Shown here: in pieces, positions 1-7,011 of the stretch
Position numbering within the stretch: the first letter of the stretch is position 1
How the letters are laid out: the number at the start of each line of letters is the position of its first letter
Assembly: GCA_023399675.1 (NCBI GenBank)
Contig: JAEWOM010000297.1
Location: forward strand, 1 to 13,927
Source: Bacteroidota bacterium
GTDB lineage: Bacteria; Bacteroidota; Bacteroidia; Flavobacteriales; Weeksellaceae
DNA: 13,927 nucleotides
Direction: 5' to 3'
Notes under the pieces: model-generated
Databases searched by the model: none
The model's input: the letters and a program-made list of their open reading frames with translations, nothing else
Told to the model about the DNA's origin: nothing
Translations under genes and position numbers: made by a program

Positions 1-313
1 GATCAAAATGCTCATCAAATCGGATGGTGCCGATGATTCTTGGAGGTTCGGTTTTCGAAAAAAACACATTCACATTTTCTTTGTTTTCACCGTAGGAAAA
101 ATAGCCGCCGATATTCGCACGATTCGGATATTTTGCCATAAAAAGATCTGTGCCGTGCCATGACGCCATCTCCGAACGGTAAAGTTTCTGCGCTTCTTCA
201 ATAATTGGCTGAGTTAACTTATCTGTGTTTTGTGCGAACATCTGTAAGCTGCAGATGACAGAAAATAATGCAAAAATGAACTTTGCAGGTCTAACAAAAT
301 AAGGAGATTTCAT
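1..313 (-). CDS. Exported protein of unknown function, 3' part cut off by the window edge
   Basis: Read from the ATG at 313 down to base 1, the frame stays open for 104 codons and leaves the window without a stop. The N-terminus (MKSPYFVRPAKFIFALFSVI, then CSLQMFAQN) is a typical Sec signal peptide: positive n-region, hydrophobic core, and cleavage expected at FA|QN, so the mature protein probably begins near residue 28 in the periplasm or outside. The mature part is polar and contains a segment with Trp-His-Gly-Thr (about residue 51) and a glycine/tyrosine-rich patch. I do not recognise a family. The start lies 31 bases downstream of the stop of the gene at 345-1055, so the two are probably co-transcribed. 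An AAATCTCCTT-like context precedes nothing resembling a strong Shine-Dalgarno site, which is usual for this phylum. Confidence 0.8.
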   Translation of the reverse strand, partial: MKSPYFVRPAKFIFALFSVICSLQMFAQNTDKLTQPIIEEAQKLYRSEMASWHGTDLFMAKYPNRANIGGYFSYGENKENVNVFFSKTEPPRIIGTIRFDEHFD

Positions 314-344
314 GGTGAGGGTTTTAAGTATGTAAATTGGGAAG

Positions 345-1055
345 TTATCGGTTCAATCTTCTAAACAGTTTAAAAAGCAAAATTTCGTCCTGACCCGGTA
401 TCTGCGCTGCTACGGTGTAGTAATTCTGCCGTTTGCTGATCACGGTGTACTGATACTTTTCGCCTTTCCGGCTGAAAGCCTTTCTTGCCTCATTGTTGCT
501 CTCGATATGTTCCAGGATAAATCTCGAATCATTTTCCCAGTAAAATTTGTTTTTTGAATAGGTATTATCCGGAAATTCCTCCATCCATATTCCGTCTGCA
601 ATTTTTACGTTCGTAATGTCATTTCCTACACCTTCGAAATAATAATAATTCGCATGGCGATTAAATTCAGTTTTTTGTTCCGGAGTAAATTCTATTTCCG
701 GCATTTCGGAAACGGCTTTCCAGTGCTCGGTATTGCTGTTATCGAGCAAAAATTGTCTGAATTCCTGACATTCCTTTTGAAAACGGAAAAACATCGCTTC
801 GCCTACTTCAGTGAATTTTTCCTCCGGAAATTTTTCCAGATAGGGATACAGAAACCGGTTAAACAGATTATCTACACGCTCTTTTTCACTAAGCTCGGCT
901 GTGTTTTTAAATTCTGCGCACATTTTCCTGATTACTTCCTGTTCTTCGGAATTCTTTTGTGAATATCCGAAAACCGGAACCAGAAAAAAGAGCAGAATGA
1001 TCAGTTGATTCTGCATTAATAACCGGATGCGCACAGCAAAAGTTGAGGCTTTCAT
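345..1055 (-). CDS. Exported protein of unknown function (236 aa)
   Basis: The frame is open up to an ATG at 1100. I prefer the ATG at 1055 because it gives a signal peptide with a charged n-region (Lys2, two Arg) before the core IILLFFLVPVFG and a likely cut at GYS|Q. The ATG at 1016 (MQNQLIILL) is the main alternative but has no positive charge ahead of the core. From the 1100 start the N-terminus would be implausibly long. After the signal, about 100 residues look helical and charged, with two cysteines, and then comes a Tyr/Phe-rich half that looks like beta strands and ends in FRRLNR. I recognise no catalytic motif or named domain. It belongs to a minus-strand series of small exported proteins and lies 31 bases upstream of the next one. 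The function is unknown, but the reading frame is secure because of the signal peptide and its length. Confidence 0.8.
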   Translation of the reverse strand: MKASTFAVRIRLLMQNQLIILLFFLVPVFGYSQKNSEEQEVIRKMCAEFKNTAELSEKERVDNLFNRFLYPYLEKFPEEKFTEVGEAMFFRFQKECQEFRQFLLDNSNTEHWKAVSEMPEIEFTPEQKTEFNRHANYYYFEGVGNDITNVKIADGIWMEEFPDNTYSKNKFYWENDSRFILEHIESNNEARKAFSRKGEKYQYTVISKRQNYYTVAAQIPGQDEILLFKLFRRLNR

Positions 1056-1148
1056 AGGGTTTGTATAATAAGACCAATTTAATAAAAAAATGAACTTCAA
1101 GGCAGAATTAATCGGGGTGAAATCCCGGATTTATTAATCAGTAAATTT

Positions 1149-1322
1149 TCAGGGATTTTGCTGTTGATGATCGTCCACCCATCGCGCTATTTGGGGATTG
1201 TTCTTGGCAAAAGCATTCAAATAAAAATAATTTTGCGTGAAGACCAAGCCGGCGACAAAAAATATAACCGATGGAATTAAGAATCCGGTTTTGCTAAAAT
1301 ATTGCGTTGACACAGCCTTCAA
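1149..1322 (-). CDS. Small single-span membrane protein, non-ATG start (57 aa)
   Basis: A minus-strand frame with no in-frame ATG runs from a TTG at 1322 (or a GTG at 1313) to a TGA at 1149. It reads as a plausible protein: a short polar start (KAVSTQYFSK), one hydrophobic span at about residues 13-29 (GFLIPSVIFFVAGLVFT), then a polar tail with ARWVDDHQQQNP. It begins 33 bases after the stop of the YARHG gene and is in the same orientation, so it sits like an operon member. Directly upstream in the same frame are ATG AGT TAT and then TGA, so an ATG-started version would be stopped after three codons. Either TTG/GTG is the true start or a start-proximal stop has inactivated the gene. It is too short to assign to a family. 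The hydropathy pattern and position support it; homologues would settle it. Confidence 0.5.
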   Translation of the reverse strand: MKAVSTQYFSKTGFLIPSVIFFVAGLVFTQNYFYLNAFAKNNPQIARWVDDHQQQNP

Positions 1323-1355
1323 TTCAGTTCAATAACTCATTTTTACAGTACTTTC

Positions 1356-2072
1356 TCAACCCGCAGTGTTCAGCCGGATGAATTTCAACTTGCCGTTTTT
1401 CCATTCGAATTCCCAAAAATGCGTGAATTCCTGATTGTAAGGTGAAGGATAGAAATCGTCCTTCACTTCCTCTGAACCCCCGTCGTAATCGTAGATAAAA
1501 TTTATCGACGATCCTGAAACGGTTACTGTATAACCAACCGTTTCCTCCAGATTATCAACAATATTAATATAATGTCCCTGTTTTTTGAACCATTTGAGCT
1601 CATCGATATTTACTTTCTGCAATACCTCTGAAAGATACTTACGGTTAACATCCTCAGAATCAAAATTGAACCTCGATTTCAGTATTTGTCTGTTATTCTG
1701 TAAAAAGGCCGTTTGAAAAGCTTTCAGTTCATTGGTGAGTTTTTCTCTGTCTCTCAGCAGTTCAGCAGTTCTGTCCTGAAATGTTTTAATGTTCCTCTTT
1801 TCGGTTTCGGAATAGACAATTTTACTGTTATCGCTCACCGGTTTATACCAGTTTTTCTCGGAATAATAGAAATCGATGCTCTCATTACTAAACTTGTACC
1901 CCCTTCTTGCAAACAGGTCATTTGTCAGAAACCGCAGTTCGTCAATACTCAGATTTTTGATCTGTTCCGGATTGATGAGTTGATCGGCGCATTTGGAGCA
2001 GTCTAAACTGTTCTGCGCTGAAAGGCTATTAAAGCAAAGGATAACGATAAAAATGGTCAGTCTGTTTACCAT
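1356..2072 (-). CDS. Exported YARHG-domain protein (238 aa)
   Basis: The signal peptide is clear: MVNRLTIFIVILCFNSLSAQ with cleavage expected after Ala19, so the protein is exported. Residues about 38-100 match the YARHG domain, a small module of extracellular proteins named after a conserved Tyr-Ala-Arg-His-Gly-like motif. Here it reads LFARRGYKF (residues 53-61), followed by FYYSEKNWYKP (68-78) and a closing EKRNIKTF. A charged helical stretch follows at about 100-135, and then a probably beta-rich C-terminal part with an aromatic cluster (HFWEFEW, 218-224). Two cysteines (25, 28) sit just after the signal. The molecular role of YARHG domains is not established, so no function is given. It is divergent from uvrA, with about 300 bases between the two starts, and is probably the first gene of the minus-strand series. 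I found no exact TAnnTTTG promoter upstream. Confidence 0.88.
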   Translation of the reverse strand: MVNRLTIFIVILCFNSLSAQNSLDCSKCADQLINPEQIKNLSIDELRFLTNDLFARRGYKFSNESIDFYYSEKNWYKPVSDNSKIVYSETEKRNIKTFQDRTAELLRDREKLTNELKAFQTAFLQNNRQILKSRFNFDSEDVNRKYLSEVLQKVNIDELKWFKKQGHYINIVDNLEETVGYTVTVSGSSINFIYDYDGGSEEVKDDFYPSPYNQEFTHFWEFEWKNGKLKFIRLNTAG

Positions 2073-2370
2073 AGCTGATTCTGTATTTTTTCCACTGACA
2101 AAAGGAATAGACCTATAATTTTAAATGATGAAAGCATTTATTACATCACAAAATTCTATTAATTCATCTTCGTGGGTTGCCTGATAACTGTTTGTCCAAC
2201 CAAATTTATACAATATTCTGTTTTTGCGTATCAACCCATTTTTCAAATGAAATTATTGCCGGGTATTTACCCTTACCAAAATGTTTATGACTCGCATTAA
2301 ACAGATGTGCAATCGGACAAACTCTGTTCCCCGCCATTTTTTCCGTAATTTTGCAGGTCTTTATTTTACC
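2073..2370. other. Divergent intergenic region between the YARHG gene and uvrA
   Basis: This 298-base stretch separates two divergent genes. The only site I can support in it is the uvrA promoter element at 2346-2353. The minus-strand promoter for the YARHG gene must lie here, but no exact match to the phylum consensus is visible. A plus-strand open extension of uvrA from 2281 and a minus-strand frame at 2206-2457 both cross it, and neither looks like a convincing gene. Confidence 0.6.
2346..2353 (+). promoter_or_regulatory. Bacteroidota-type -7 promoter element of the uvrA operon
   Basis: TAATTTTG is an exact match to TAnnTTTG, the -7 consensus of the primary sigma factor in this phylum. 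It ends 17 bases before the ATG at 2371, so transcription should begin only about ten bases before that codon. No good TTG is seen in the -33 region (nearest resemblance TGTT at 2325-2328), so the -33 match is weak. If the element is used, the upstream ATG at 2281 cannot be the start of uvrA. Confidence 0.55.
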
Positions 2371-5160
2371 ATGGCTACCGCAGATCACATCGATATAAAA
2401 AAGGAAATTTTCGTTAAAAATGCACACCTCAATAATTTGAAACATATTGATGTGCATATTCCGAAGAATAAACTGATCGTCATTACGGGCGTTTCCGGCT
2501 CAGGAAAATCTTCACTGGCTTTTGATACCATTTACGCAGAAGGCCAGCGCCGATATGTTGAAAGCCTGAGTTCCTACGCAAGACAGTTTTTAGGGAAACT
2601 CGAAAAACCAAAAATTGACGATATCAAAGGTTTGGCACCTTCAATCGCTATTCAGCAGAAGGTTATTTCTTCAAATCCGAGATCAACCGTCGGAACTTCG
2701 ACCGAAATCTATGATTACCTGAAACTGCTGTTTGCCAGAATCGGGAAAACCTACTCCCCAGTTTCGGGCGAGGAAGTAAAAAAAGATTCGGTAAGTGATG
2801 TCGTGGATTTTATTAAAAAATCTGCCGGAACAACTTTCCTGCTGCGGGCACCACTGAACTTTGAGGTGCGGAATTTTGACGAGTTAATGAATACACTGAA
2901 AGTATCAGGATTTACCCGACTTGAAGTGAACGGGAATGTTGCAGGCATCGAAGACCTCGAAAGTTTTGGCTTCGTCCCGGAAAAAGATATGGAAATCCAG
3001 CTTGTTATTGACCGTTTTTCGTACGATGACGATGAGCATTTTCTACAGCGCCTCGCCGATTCCATACAGATGGCGTTTTACGAAGGCCACGGTTACTGTT
3101 CGCTTAAAAATCTGGACACAGGAAAAATCCGTGAGTTCTCCAATAAATTTGAGCTCGACGGCATGGAATTTCTGGAACCGAATGTTCATTTTTTCAGTTT
3201 CAACAATCCGTACGGTGCATGTCCGGTCTGTGAAGGCTATGGAAAAGTAATCGGCATTGATGAAGATCTTGTAGTACCGAACAAAAATCTTTCCATTTAT
3301 GAAGATGCTGTCGCATCCTGGCGCGGTGAAAGCATGAGCGAATGGAAAAAGGCATTCATCAAAAGAGCCGGCAAAGAGTTCCCGATTCATAAACCCTATC
3401 ATCAGCTGACCAAAGAGCAGAAAAATTACCTTTGGAAAGGAGATGAATCCTCAAACTTTCCTTCTGTCACAGCATTTTTTAAAATGTTGGAGGAAAATTT
3501 ATATAAAATCCAGTACCGCGTGATGATTTCGCGCTATCGTGGAAAAACACTGTGCTACGAATGTGAAGGCCTGCGTCTGCGTGAAGAGACAGAATGGGTG
3601 AAAATTGACGGACACAATATTCAAAGCATGATCGAACTGCCTTTGGATGAACTGCTGCCGCTGATCAGCTCACTTAAATTATCTGACCACGATCAGGAAA
3701 TTGCCAAAAGACTCCTATACGAAATAACGACGCGACTTGAATTTTTACTGAAAGTCGGACTGGGATATTTAACATTAAACCGGACTTCCAACACGCTTTC
3801 CGGCGGTGAATCGCAGAGAATTAATCTGGCAACAAGCCTTGGCAGTTCGCTGGTCGGATCCATTTACATACTTGATGAACCTTCTATCGGACTTCATTCC
3901 CGAGATACAGAAAATCTCATTCAGGTGCTCAAAAACCTTCGCGATCTCGGAAATACCGTTATTGTTGTGGAACATGATGAAGATGTGATGCGCGCTGCCG
4001 ACTATATCATCGATATCGGTCCGGAAGCCGGATATCTGGGTGGTGAACTCGTCTTTGCCGGGAATTTTAAAGAGCTCAAAAATGCAGATACACTCACTTC
4101 GAAATACCTGACCGGTGAACTGGAAATAAAAGTTCCCCAGAAAAGGCGTAAAGCAAAAGAATTTGTAAAAATTAAAGGTGCACGACAAAACAATCTTAAA
4201 AACATCGATGTCGATGTGCCTTTGGAAAGTTTGGTGGTTATTTCCGGTGTTTCAGGCTCAGGAAAATCGACACTGATGAAGGAAATTTTAACCACCGATA
4301 TTCAGATTCAATTGGGAATGGGTGGTAAAAAAGGAGATTACGATTCAGTGGAATTTCCGAAAAAACTCATCAAAAACATTGAACTGATCGATCAGAATCC
4401 GATCGGGAAATCTTCACGCTCGAACCCCGTAACGTATCTGAAAGCGTACGACGATATCCGTGATCTGTTTGCGAAACAGAAACTGTCCAAAATGATGGGC
4501 TATAAAACCAAGCATTTTTCATTCAATGTCGATGGCGGCCGCTGTGACGAATGCAAAGGTGAAGGGGTGATCAATGTATCGATGCAGTTTATGGCGGACA
4601 TTGAACTCGAGTGCGAAACCTGCAAGGGAACCCGTTTCAAACCGGAAATTCTCGAAGTGAAATTCGACGACAAAAATATTTCAGACATCCTGCATATGAC
4701 AGTGGATGAAGCGCTGGAATTTTTTAAAGACAATAAAGAAGAAAAAATCGTAACCAAGCTGAAGCCGCTTCAGGACGTCGGTTTGGGATATCTTCAACTC
4801 GGCCAGAGTTCGTCCACACTTTCCGGTGGCGAAGCGCAGCGCGTAAAACTCGCATCGTTTCTGGTAAAAGGTGTAACGACGGATAAGACCTTATTTATTT
4901 TCGATGAACCTTCAACAGGTCTTCATTTTCATGACATAAAAAAGTTGCTGACCTCCCTGCAGGCACTGGTTGAACTCGGACATTCAGTCATTGTCATTGA
5001 ACATCAGCCGGACATCATCAAATCTGCCGACTGGATCATCGATATCGGTCCGGAAGCCGGAAAACACGGTGGCGAAATAGTATTTGAAGGAACACCGGAA
5101 AATCTAGCAAAGAATAAGAAATCCCAGACAGCGAAGTATATTGCGGAGAAACTGAAATAA
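2371..5160 (+). CDS. uvrA: UvrA, damage-recognition ATPase of the UvrABC excinuclease (929 aa)
   Basis: UvrA dimers find bulky DNA lesions and load UvrB in cytoplasmic nucleotide excision repair. Both ABC ATPase cassettes are intact: Walker [10 protein letters not shown] at residues 40-48 and GVSGSGKST at 626-634; signatures TLSGGESQR (475-483) and TLSGGEAQR (816-824); Walker B LDEP (501-504) and FDEP (844-847), each followed by GLH. The C-terminal zinc finger keeps its four ligands (Cys725, 728, 748, 751). The cassette-I pairs CPVC (284-287) and CYEC (395-398) are present, but the CxxC pair that precedes RLFSFNNP in E. coli UvrA is replaced by FELDGM (260-265). Length is close to E. coli UvrA (940 aa). 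The ATG at 2371 is chosen over 2281 because it fits the family N-terminus ([16 protein letters not shown]) and the promoter at 2346. It heads an operon with the next two genes. Confidence 0.97.
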   Translation: MATADHIDIKKEIFVKNAHLNNLKHIDVHIPKNKLIVITGVSGSGKSSLAFDTIYAEGQRRYVESLSSYARQFLGKLEKPKIDDIKGLAPSIAIQQKVISSNPRSTVGTSTEIYDYLKLLFARIGKTYSPVSGEEVKKDSVSDVVDFIKKSAGTTFLLRAPLNFEVRNFDELMNTLKVSGFTRLEVNGNVAGIEDLESFGFVPEKDMEIQLVIDRFSYDDDEHFLQRLADSIQMAFYEGHGYCSLKNLDTGKIREFSNKFELDGMEFLEPNVHFFSFNNPYGACPVCEGYGKVIGIDEDLVVPNKNLSIYEDAVASWRGESMSEWKKAFIKRAGKEFPIHKPYHQLTKEQKNYLWKGDESSNFPSVTAFFKMLEENLYKIQYRVMISRYRGKTLCYECEGLRLREETEWVKIDGHNIQSMIELPLDELLPLISSLKLSDHDQEIAKRLLYEITTRLEFLLKVGLGYLTLNRTSNTLSGGESQRINLATSLGSSLVGSIYILDEPSIGLHSRDTENLIQVLKNLRDLGNTVIVVEHDEDVMRAADYIIDIGPEAGYLGGELVFAGNFKELKNADTLTSKYLTGELEIKVPQKRRKAKEFVKIKGARQNNLKNIDVDVPLESLVVISGVSGSGKSTLMKEILTTDIQIQLGMGGKKGDYDSVEFPKKLIKNIELIDQNPIGKSSRSNPVTYLKAYDDIRDLFAKQKLSKMMGYKTKHFSFNVDGGRCDECKGEGVINVSMQFMADIELECETCKGTRFKPEILEVKFDDKNISDILHMTVDEALEFFKDNKEEKIVTKLKPLQDVGLGYLQLGQSSSTLSGGEAQRVKLASFLVKGVTTDKTLFIFDEPSTGLHFHDIKKLLTSLQALVELGHSVIVIEHQPDIIKSADWIIDIGPEAGKHGGEIVFEGTPENLAKNKKSQTAKYIAEKLK

Positions 5161-6123
5161 ATGAAAAACGCGTTCAAGAATTTTTTTTCTGCATTCACAA
5201 CTGACATCACTGCTTTCCTGCAGTACTGTAAAAATCCGGTAGAGCATTTCGATGAAAAACTAAACTTTACGTCCAAGTACAGAATTTTCAATATTCTGCT
5301 GATCTTCTCGCTGCTGATTATTACTGTTATCATCATTCCAGCCGTAGAATTAGCTGACAGATTAGTAAAACTGCAGTACACGGAAGAACTCGACGAAATG
5401 AATGTTTTTGTGATGCTGTTTTTTGCAGTGGTCATTGCACCGGTTTTTGAAGAACTCATTTTTCGTCTGCCGCTGAAATGGAACAGAAATGTACCGGGAT
5501 TGCTTCTTCATTCTGTCTTTCCGGCACTGCAGCTAAAGAAAATTTGGCGGCGCTTCTACGGCGCAATATTTTACGTTATTGCTCTTCTGTTCGGACTGGT
5601 TCATCTGCTTAATTATGAAAATGAGTGGAATGTGCTATTCATCGCATTCATACCGATTATTGTTTCATCACAGATACTGGTCGGTTTCGTGCTGGGATAT
5701 GTCCGGAACAGGCTTGGCTTTTTCTGGTCAGTCATGATGCACGCTGTTTCAAATTTTATTTTATTGACCGTTCCCTTTGTTCTGTGTGACGGTCAGGAAC
5801 TTTTTTCCATCGACAATCAAGGATTTTCAGTTGAGGCAAAGTATCATCCGTATAAAAATTTAGGAGAGGAAATTGAGCTTGGCAAACAGGGCGACACCAT
5901 TTATTTAATCGATGCGAAAAATATTTCACTCGAGAGTCTAACTGAAATAACCGTAGGAAAAAGATATTCTTCTGAGGAAGTAAAGTATCTCGATTTCAAG
6001 CTGATTTCTGAAGATGGAATGTCTTCTGATGAACTGTATAAAATATTAAATAAAGAGCTGCAATTAAGGCCAGCCAAAAAAAAGGATAACAATGCTTACC
6101 TATTCGAAAACATTCAAGATTAA
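5161..6123 (+). CDS. CPBP-family intramembrane metalloprotease with a C-terminal soluble tail (320 aa)
   Basis: This is a membrane protein of the CPBP (CAAX protease / bacteriocin-processing, Abi) family, distant relatives of the Rce1 prenyl-protein protease. All three family motifs are visible: EELIFR (Glu97, Glu98, Arg102), FGLVH (Phe144, His148) and HAVSN (His194, Asn198). The glutamates and histidines would bind the catalytic metal within the membrane. Hydrophobic spans lie at about 43-62, 82-96, 133-150, 157-181 and 186-208. The last 110 residues are polar, end with a possible helix (SSDELYKILNKELQLR), and are not part of the usual fold. Its ATG touches the uvrA stop codon (TAAATG) and its 3' end overlaps the next start by 32 bases, so it is translationally tied to both. 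The substrate is unknown. The family call is firm; proteolytic activity is inferred from the motifs. Confidence 0.9.
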   Translation: MKNAFKNFFSAFTTDITAFLQYCKNPVEHFDEKLNFTSKYRIFNILLIFSLLIITVIIIPAVELADRLVKLQYTEELDEMNVFVMLFFAVVIAPVFEELIFRLPLKWNRNVPGLLLHSVFPALQLKKIWRRFYGAIFYVIALLFGLVHLLNYENEWNVLFIAFIPIIVSSQILVGFVLGYVRNRLGFFWSVMMHAVSNFILLTVPFVLCDGQELFSIDNQGFSVEAKYHPYKNLGEEIELGKQGDTIYLIDAKNISLESLTEITVGKRYSSEEVKYLDFKLISEDGMSSDELYKILNKELQLRPAKKKDNNAYLFENIQD

Positions 6124-6490
6124 TGAAGACCATCTGGACCATCTTCATCACGTAAATAATGTGCAGTATGTACATTGGGTTGAAGAAGCTGCAGGGGAAC
6201 ACTGGGAGCTCGTGAAAGACAAAACGGATTACGCAAACGATTATTGGGTGCTGGTTGATCACCACATACAGTATAAAAAACAGGTTTTTCTGGGAGATGA
6301 AATAACGGTGAAAACCTACCCTGAAAATCCGGAAGGCCTGAGACAGCCCCGTAAAGTGGAGTTTTTTGTGAACGGTGAACTAGTGGTTGAATCACGAACG
6401 GTTTGGGTTCTTTTTGAAGACGACCAGCAGCGAATCCGCCGTATTGATGCCGACTGGCTGGAAAAACTGCGAAAGAATTTACAAGTGTAA
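6092..6490 (+). CDS. Hotdog-fold acyl-CoA thioesterase, 4HBT type (132 aa)
   Basis: It probably hydrolyses acyl-CoA or acyl-ACP thioesters in the cytoplasm; the substrate cannot be told. The N-terminal motif fits the 4HBT/YbgC group: Asp16 (candidate catalytic carboxylate), then HLHHVNN with Asn23 at the position of the YbgC active-loop His, then Tyr26 and a helix with WVEEAAGEHW. Hotdog strands follow: YWVLVDHHIQYKKQV, DEITVKTYP, RKVEFFV and LVVESRTVWVLF. The length is normal for a single-domain hotdog protein, which acts as a dimer or tetramer. The ATG at 6092 lies within the end of the protease gene (32-base overlap, different frame), indicating translational coupling. A DnaA-box palindrome begins 25 bases after its stop codon. 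Confidence 0.92.
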   Translation: MLTYSKTFKINEDHLDHLHHVNNVQYVHWVEEAAGEHWELVKDKTDYANDYWVLVDHHIQYKKQVFLGDEITVKTYPENPEGLRQPRKVEFFVNGELVVESRTVWVLFEDDQQRIRRIDADWLEKLRKNLQV

Positions 6491-6514
6491 AATTAATCTC
6501 CCTGATAATCAATG

Positions 6515-6538
6515 TTTTCCACAAAATATTGTGGATAA
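6515..6538. promoter_or_regulatory. Inverted pair of DnaA boxes forming a near-perfect palindrome
   Basis: TTTTCCACA at 6515-6523 (one mismatch to the DnaA box TTATCCACA) faces a perfect box at 6530-6538, read as TTATCCACA on the minus strand. With the bases between them they form a 24-base inverted repeat that is almost perfect. The sequence is directly visible. DnaA binding is inferred from the well-known consensus. Other explanations are an operator for a dimeric regulator or a hairpin in the thioesterase mRNA 3' end, though no U-tract follows. Confidence 0.55.
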
Positions 6539-6672
6539 CCTGTGAATTTTAACACGCTGTTCACGTTTGGTATTATTTTTAGTCTTATATTTATAAAAGA
6601 AATAAGAACACAAGTGAAAACAGTTTTACTTTATTCGGTTTCAGAAATATTTACACTTAATATAAAAATTTG

Positions 6673-6701
6673 AGAGAAGGAGTTGTCGCCTTCTCTTTTT
6701 T
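6673..6701 (+). terminator. Intrinsic terminator
   Basis: AGAGAAGG (6673-6680) pairs with CCTTCTCT (6689-6696) over an eight-base loop and runs into six T residues. It is a good rho-independent terminator for plus-strand transcripts and lies about 180 bases after the thioesterase stop, so it may end the uvrA operon or a separate short RNA. Confidence 0.75.
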
Positions 6702-6739
6702 GTTGTTGTCTAACTAAAAAATGAGATGTTCTATCTACT

Positions 6740-6768
6740 CAGCCCGCTTCTAAAGAGCGGGCTGTTTC
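6740..6768 (+). terminator. GC-rich hairpin, probable second terminator
   Basis: CAGCCCGCT (6740-6748) and AGCGGGCTG (6756-6764) make a perfect nine-pair stem with a seven-base loop, followed by only TTTC. It lies 39 bases after the previous terminator. The short T-run makes plus-strand termination less certain. It could also serve the minus strand, where the stop of the open frame 6750-6959 falls in its loop. Confidence 0.5.
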
Positions 6769-6952
6769 ATTGAATGAATCTTTTCCAGATCATTTTTCGC
6801 CGAGCCGTTCTGAAGAATTATTTCTAAGGATCCCAAAATCTGCGTAAAGGAGAATTCACCTCTTTTCTTTGGAAAAATTCTCAACAAACATTCACAAAGA
6901 ATATCATTAATGTCTGCATAACGAATAAATAATATAAACTTAATATAGAAAA

Positions 6953-6984
6953 TTGCCTTTTACGGAAATTAAAAGATAATTTTG
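6953..6984 (+). promoter_or_regulatory. Promoter of the phosphoesterase gene (TTG / TAnnTTTG)
   Basis: TTG at 6953-6955 and an exact -7 element TAATTTTG at 6977-6984 are separated by 21 bases, close to the usual spacing in Bacteroidota. The expected start of transcription is near 6990, about 20 bases before the ATG at 7012. This argues against the TTG start at 6982, which lies inside the -7 element. Confidence 0.6.
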
Positions 6985-7011
6985 CTCTTTTGGCTATCTT
7001 ATACAAACGAC

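Larger units (their letters stand above)
6491..6981. other. Structured intergenic region, candidate replication origin or DnaA-binding locus
   Basis: No confident gene is seen across 491 bases. In order the region holds: the inverted DnaA-box pair at 6515-6538; an AT-rich run at about 6571-6671; a terminator hairpin at 6673-6701; a second GC-rich hairpin at 6740-6764; a start-less open frame on the minus strand (6750-6959); and the -33/-7 promoter of the phosphoesterase gene at 6953-6984. A possible promoter (TTG at 6567, TATATTTA at 6586-6593) followed by the hairpins could give a short RNA of about 100-170 bases. Confidence 0.5.

Noticed and set aside
1112..1133. Hairpin AATCGGGG / CCCGGATT after the small membrane ORF as a terminator
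   Set aside because: The stem has a mismatch and no T-run follows on the minus strand; evidence is too weak to list.
2281..2370. N-terminal extension of uvrA from the ATG at 2281
   Set aside because: The extra 30 residues do not resemble a UvrA N-terminus, and the likely promoter element at 2346-2353 lies inside the extension.
2206..2457. Minus-strand 83-residue open frame overlapping the uvrA start
   Set aside because: It overlaps the N-terminal coding region of uvrA and its promoter, has no recognisable domain, and its composition follows the opposite strand.
6120..6524. Minus-strand 134-residue open frame across the thioesterase gene
   Set aside because: It is a shadow of the hotdog thioesterase, whose conserved motifs are on the plus strand.
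6721..6753. Ten-codon leader peptide (MRCSIYSARF) ending in the loop of the hairpin at 6740-6764, suggesting attenuation
   Set aside because: There is no repeat of a regulatory codon, no alternative hairpin that I can see, and no gene shortly downstream whose expression it would control.
6850..6882. Inverted repeat GAGAATT / AATTCTC
   Set aside because: Seven-base arms with a 19-base spacer in AT-rich DNA are expected by chance.
6982..7011. TTG start for the phosphoesterase at 6982
   Set aside because: The TTG lies within the -7 promoter element, and the ATG at 7012 gives a perfect lipoprotein signal peptide.
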